A DNA stretch of 5,246 nt from Bacteroidota bacterium (GTDB lineage: Bacteria > Bacteroidota > Bacteroidia > Bacteroidales > VadinHA17), in the NCBI GenBank assembly GCA_030628785.1, contig DAOVQI010000262.1, forward strand, positions 1 to 5,246, in the 5' to 3' direction. Every line of letters starts with the position of its first letter. The first letter of the stretch is position 1. Below are positions 5,225 through 5,246 of this stretch, piece by piece. The notes beneath the pieces are model-generated. The model was given only the letters and a program-made list of their open reading frames with translations, searched no databases and was not told where the DNA came from. The translations under genes and the position numbers were made by a program.

Positions 5225-5246
5225 TTCGCAAATTTACCCTGTTAAA

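Larger units (their letters stand above)
4783..5246. other. 464-base non-coding region rich in inverted repeats
   Basis: No credible reading frame, tRNA or rRNA is visible on either strand. Immediately upstream of yraN an inverted repeat ATTTGAT (4788-4794) / ATCAAAT (4813-4819) could be an operator or leader hairpin. Then come three consecutive stem-loops (4849-4926), a loop pair TCAAACC (4980-4986) / GGTTTGA (5001-5007), a 107-base inverted-repeat unit (5037-5143), and a hairpin with direct repeats (5176-5224). Two exact matches to the Bacteroidota -7 box TAnnTTTG occur: TAAATTTG at 5112-5119 (plus) and at 5229-5236 (minus). The first has no TTG at the right distance upstream, and the second's -33 site would fall beyond the window, so both are weak. 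The region may hold a decayed mobile element, a leader, or both. Confidence 0.7.

Overview
The window looks like ordinary chromosomal DNA of a Bacteroidota bacterium, probably Bacteroidales or Marinilabiliales-like. The evidence is an AT-rich sequence, genes without clear Shine-Dalgarno sites, a lipoprotein whose mature end begins Cys-Lys-Lys-Asp-Glu, and families typical of that phylum: a WD40 protein with a charged C-terminal tail, a short LuxE-type acyltransferase, a secreted C1 peptidase, DUF502 and YraN. There are six complete genes and one truncated gene. No RNA gene, CRISPR array, prophage gene or transposase gene is visible.

Left part, plus strand (1-2234): the 3' end of a WD40-repeat gene overlaps by four bases (GTGA) a small lipoprotein gene. 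The lipoprotein's C-terminal half resembles the HmuY-like family but has no histidine. A 132-base gap with a REP-like GC palindrome separates this pair from a complete LuxE/PaaK-type acyl-protein synthetase-like gene, the last plus-strand gene.

Middle and right part, minus strand (2263-4782): four tightly spaced genes probably form one operon transcribed leftward. In transcription order they are a YraN/UPF0102 nuclease-like protein, a MmcQ/YjbR protein, a two-helix DUF502 membrane protein and a secreted papain-like (C1) peptidase. The operon converges on the acyltransferase gene with only 28 bases between the stop codons and no evident terminator. The genes share no obvious pathway; the link is spacing and orientation.

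Right flank (4783-5246): 464 AT-rich bases without a credible gene but rich in inverted repeats. Three consecutive stem-loops (4849-4926) are bracketed by a 12-base direct repeat. A pair of 16-base near-perfect inverted repeats (5037-5052 and 5128-5143) encloses a 107-base MITE-sized unit, and a degenerate third copy lies at 4954-4965. This is the part least explained by known genes and the best candidate for something undescribed, but a decayed mobile element or a set of regulatory hairpins explains it equally well. I see no clear sign of a new multi-gene system.
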